DNA from: Tenacibaculum tangerinum
GTDB lineage: Bacteria; Bacteroidota; Bacteroidia; Flavobacteriales; Flavobacteriaceae
Assembly (NCBI RefSeq): GCF_029853675.1
Contig: NZ_CP122539.1
Location: forward strand, 729,001-793,000
Reading direction: 5' to 3'
DNA: 64,000 nucleotides
Shown here one piece after another: positions 63,696-64,000 of this stretch. The notes under the pieces are model-generated. The model was given only the letters and a program-made list of their open reading frames with translations. It had not been told where the DNA came from and made no database searches. The position numbers were made by a program, and so were the translations under genes. Within the stretch, counting starts at the first letter, position 1. The number at the start of each line of letters is the position of its first letter.

Positions 63696-63761
63696 GGACA
63701 CAACCCACCTATTTCACCCTTCACCTTAAAATAGGCGTTATCTTAGTTGTTTGCTGTGTCC
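63696..63761 (-). promoter_or_regulatory. Hairpin between leuD and leuB
   Basis: GGACAC(AAC) (63696-63704) pairs with (GTTGT)...GTGTCC (63746-63761), and an inner CCTATTT pairs with AAAATAGG. It lies 26 nt before the leuB start on the transcript and lacks a T run on that strand. It may control stability or translation in the operon; a decayed repeat is the alternative. Confidence 0.3.
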
Positions 63762-63798
63762 TTTTTAATTACATTTTTTAATTTATTATTTAAAAAAA

Positions 63799-64000
63799 CT
63801 AATGGTTAGCATGTGCTAACTCAAAATCTTGTATCCTATTTTTTTTACTCATTAGAAAATCAATATCATCGTAACCATTTATCATACATAGCTTTTTGTA
63901 TGGGTTGATTTCAAATCTTACATTTCCTATTGGTGTTTTTAATATCTGTTCTTCTAAATCGACAATTATGGTTGTATTTGGTTGTTCTGTAACTTTTTTT
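63799..64000 (-). CDS. leuD: LeuD, 3-isopropylmalate dehydratase small subunit (partial)
   Basis: Only the last 66 codons are in the window; the gene continues past base 64000. The C-terminal part IIVDLEEQILKTPIG, VRFEINPYKKLCMINGYDDIDFL matches LeuD. LeuC and LeuD together isomerise isopropylmalate. leuC would be expected further along on the minus strand outside the window. Confidence 0.85.
   Translation of the reverse strand, partial: KKVTEQPNTTIIVDLEEQILKTPIGNVRFEINPYKKLCMINGYDDIDFLMSKKNRIQDFELAHANH

Noticed and set aside
1..64000. tRNA or rRNA genes
   Set aside because: No stretch with the expected conserved tRNA arms or rRNA segments was noticed while reading both strands; a tRNAscan run would be decisive.

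Overview
The window looks like a chromosomal segment of a marine member of the Flavobacteriaceae (Bacteroidota), possibly Tenacibaculum-like; the genus is a guess. The base composition is AT-rich. Start codons lack Shine-Dalgarno sequences, and several genes carry the Bacteroidota -7 element TAnnTTTG (best seen before dnaX and mnmE). The gene content also fits: a CusA-TolC fusion pump, DUF4268 and DUF4870 proteins, FadL/PorV-type barrels, an HEIGH-type metallopeptidase and a leu operon.

Ordinary chromosome: fdhD, a SPOR-like protein and a Gly-rich barrel (1-3265). Then two outer-membrane proteins, purB, a lipoprotein, terC, a TonB-receptor locus, msrA, dnaX, a cation/proton antiporter, pbpC, a VIT-family transporter and a CusB/CusA-TolC heavy-metal pump (11104-32810). 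Next a compact four-gene operon that looks biosynthetic (32861-37032), an alpha-2-macroglobulin, miaE, DUF4268, DUF4870, mnmE and a coiled-coil protein (37444-47744). Last FadL, an M57-type protease, leuB and the end of leuD (58996-64000).

Two accessory islands (about 3600-11020 and 49630-58790) hold thirteen small unrelated genes, all on the plus strand. They include a TIR-domain protein with a small partner, a CdiI-type immunity protein, a zinc-ribbon protein, lipoproteins, a membrane MutS-like ATPase, a class-C serine hydrolase and a PrcB-like protein. Most units (one or two genes) are bounded by a unit-specific matched pair of 9-10 nt boxes: GTT plus a variable tail upstream, its reverse complement ending in AAC downstream. 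The spacers between units have attC-like dyad symmetry. This is the geometry of integron gene cassettes, but most boxes do not fit the strict GTTRRRY consensus and no integrase gene is visible. Both islands start with a related leader carrying a TATATTTG promoter element 80 bp before the first box. The sites are hotspots for insertions: six remnants of an IS1182-like element at the same position, one IS982 element and one IS110-family element.

Four conserved or structural genes (fdhD, purB, a barrel gene, mnmE) show single-base frameshifts, mostly 8-to-7 homopolymer losses, and dnaX changes frame at an A9 tract. A barrel gene, the VIT gene and the IS110 transposase have in-frame stops. Sequencing error or real decay cannot be told apart here. 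Further structures are a 5-copy ~303 bp tandem array directly upstream of the second island, a 21 bp minisatellite and an 8 bp microsatellite.
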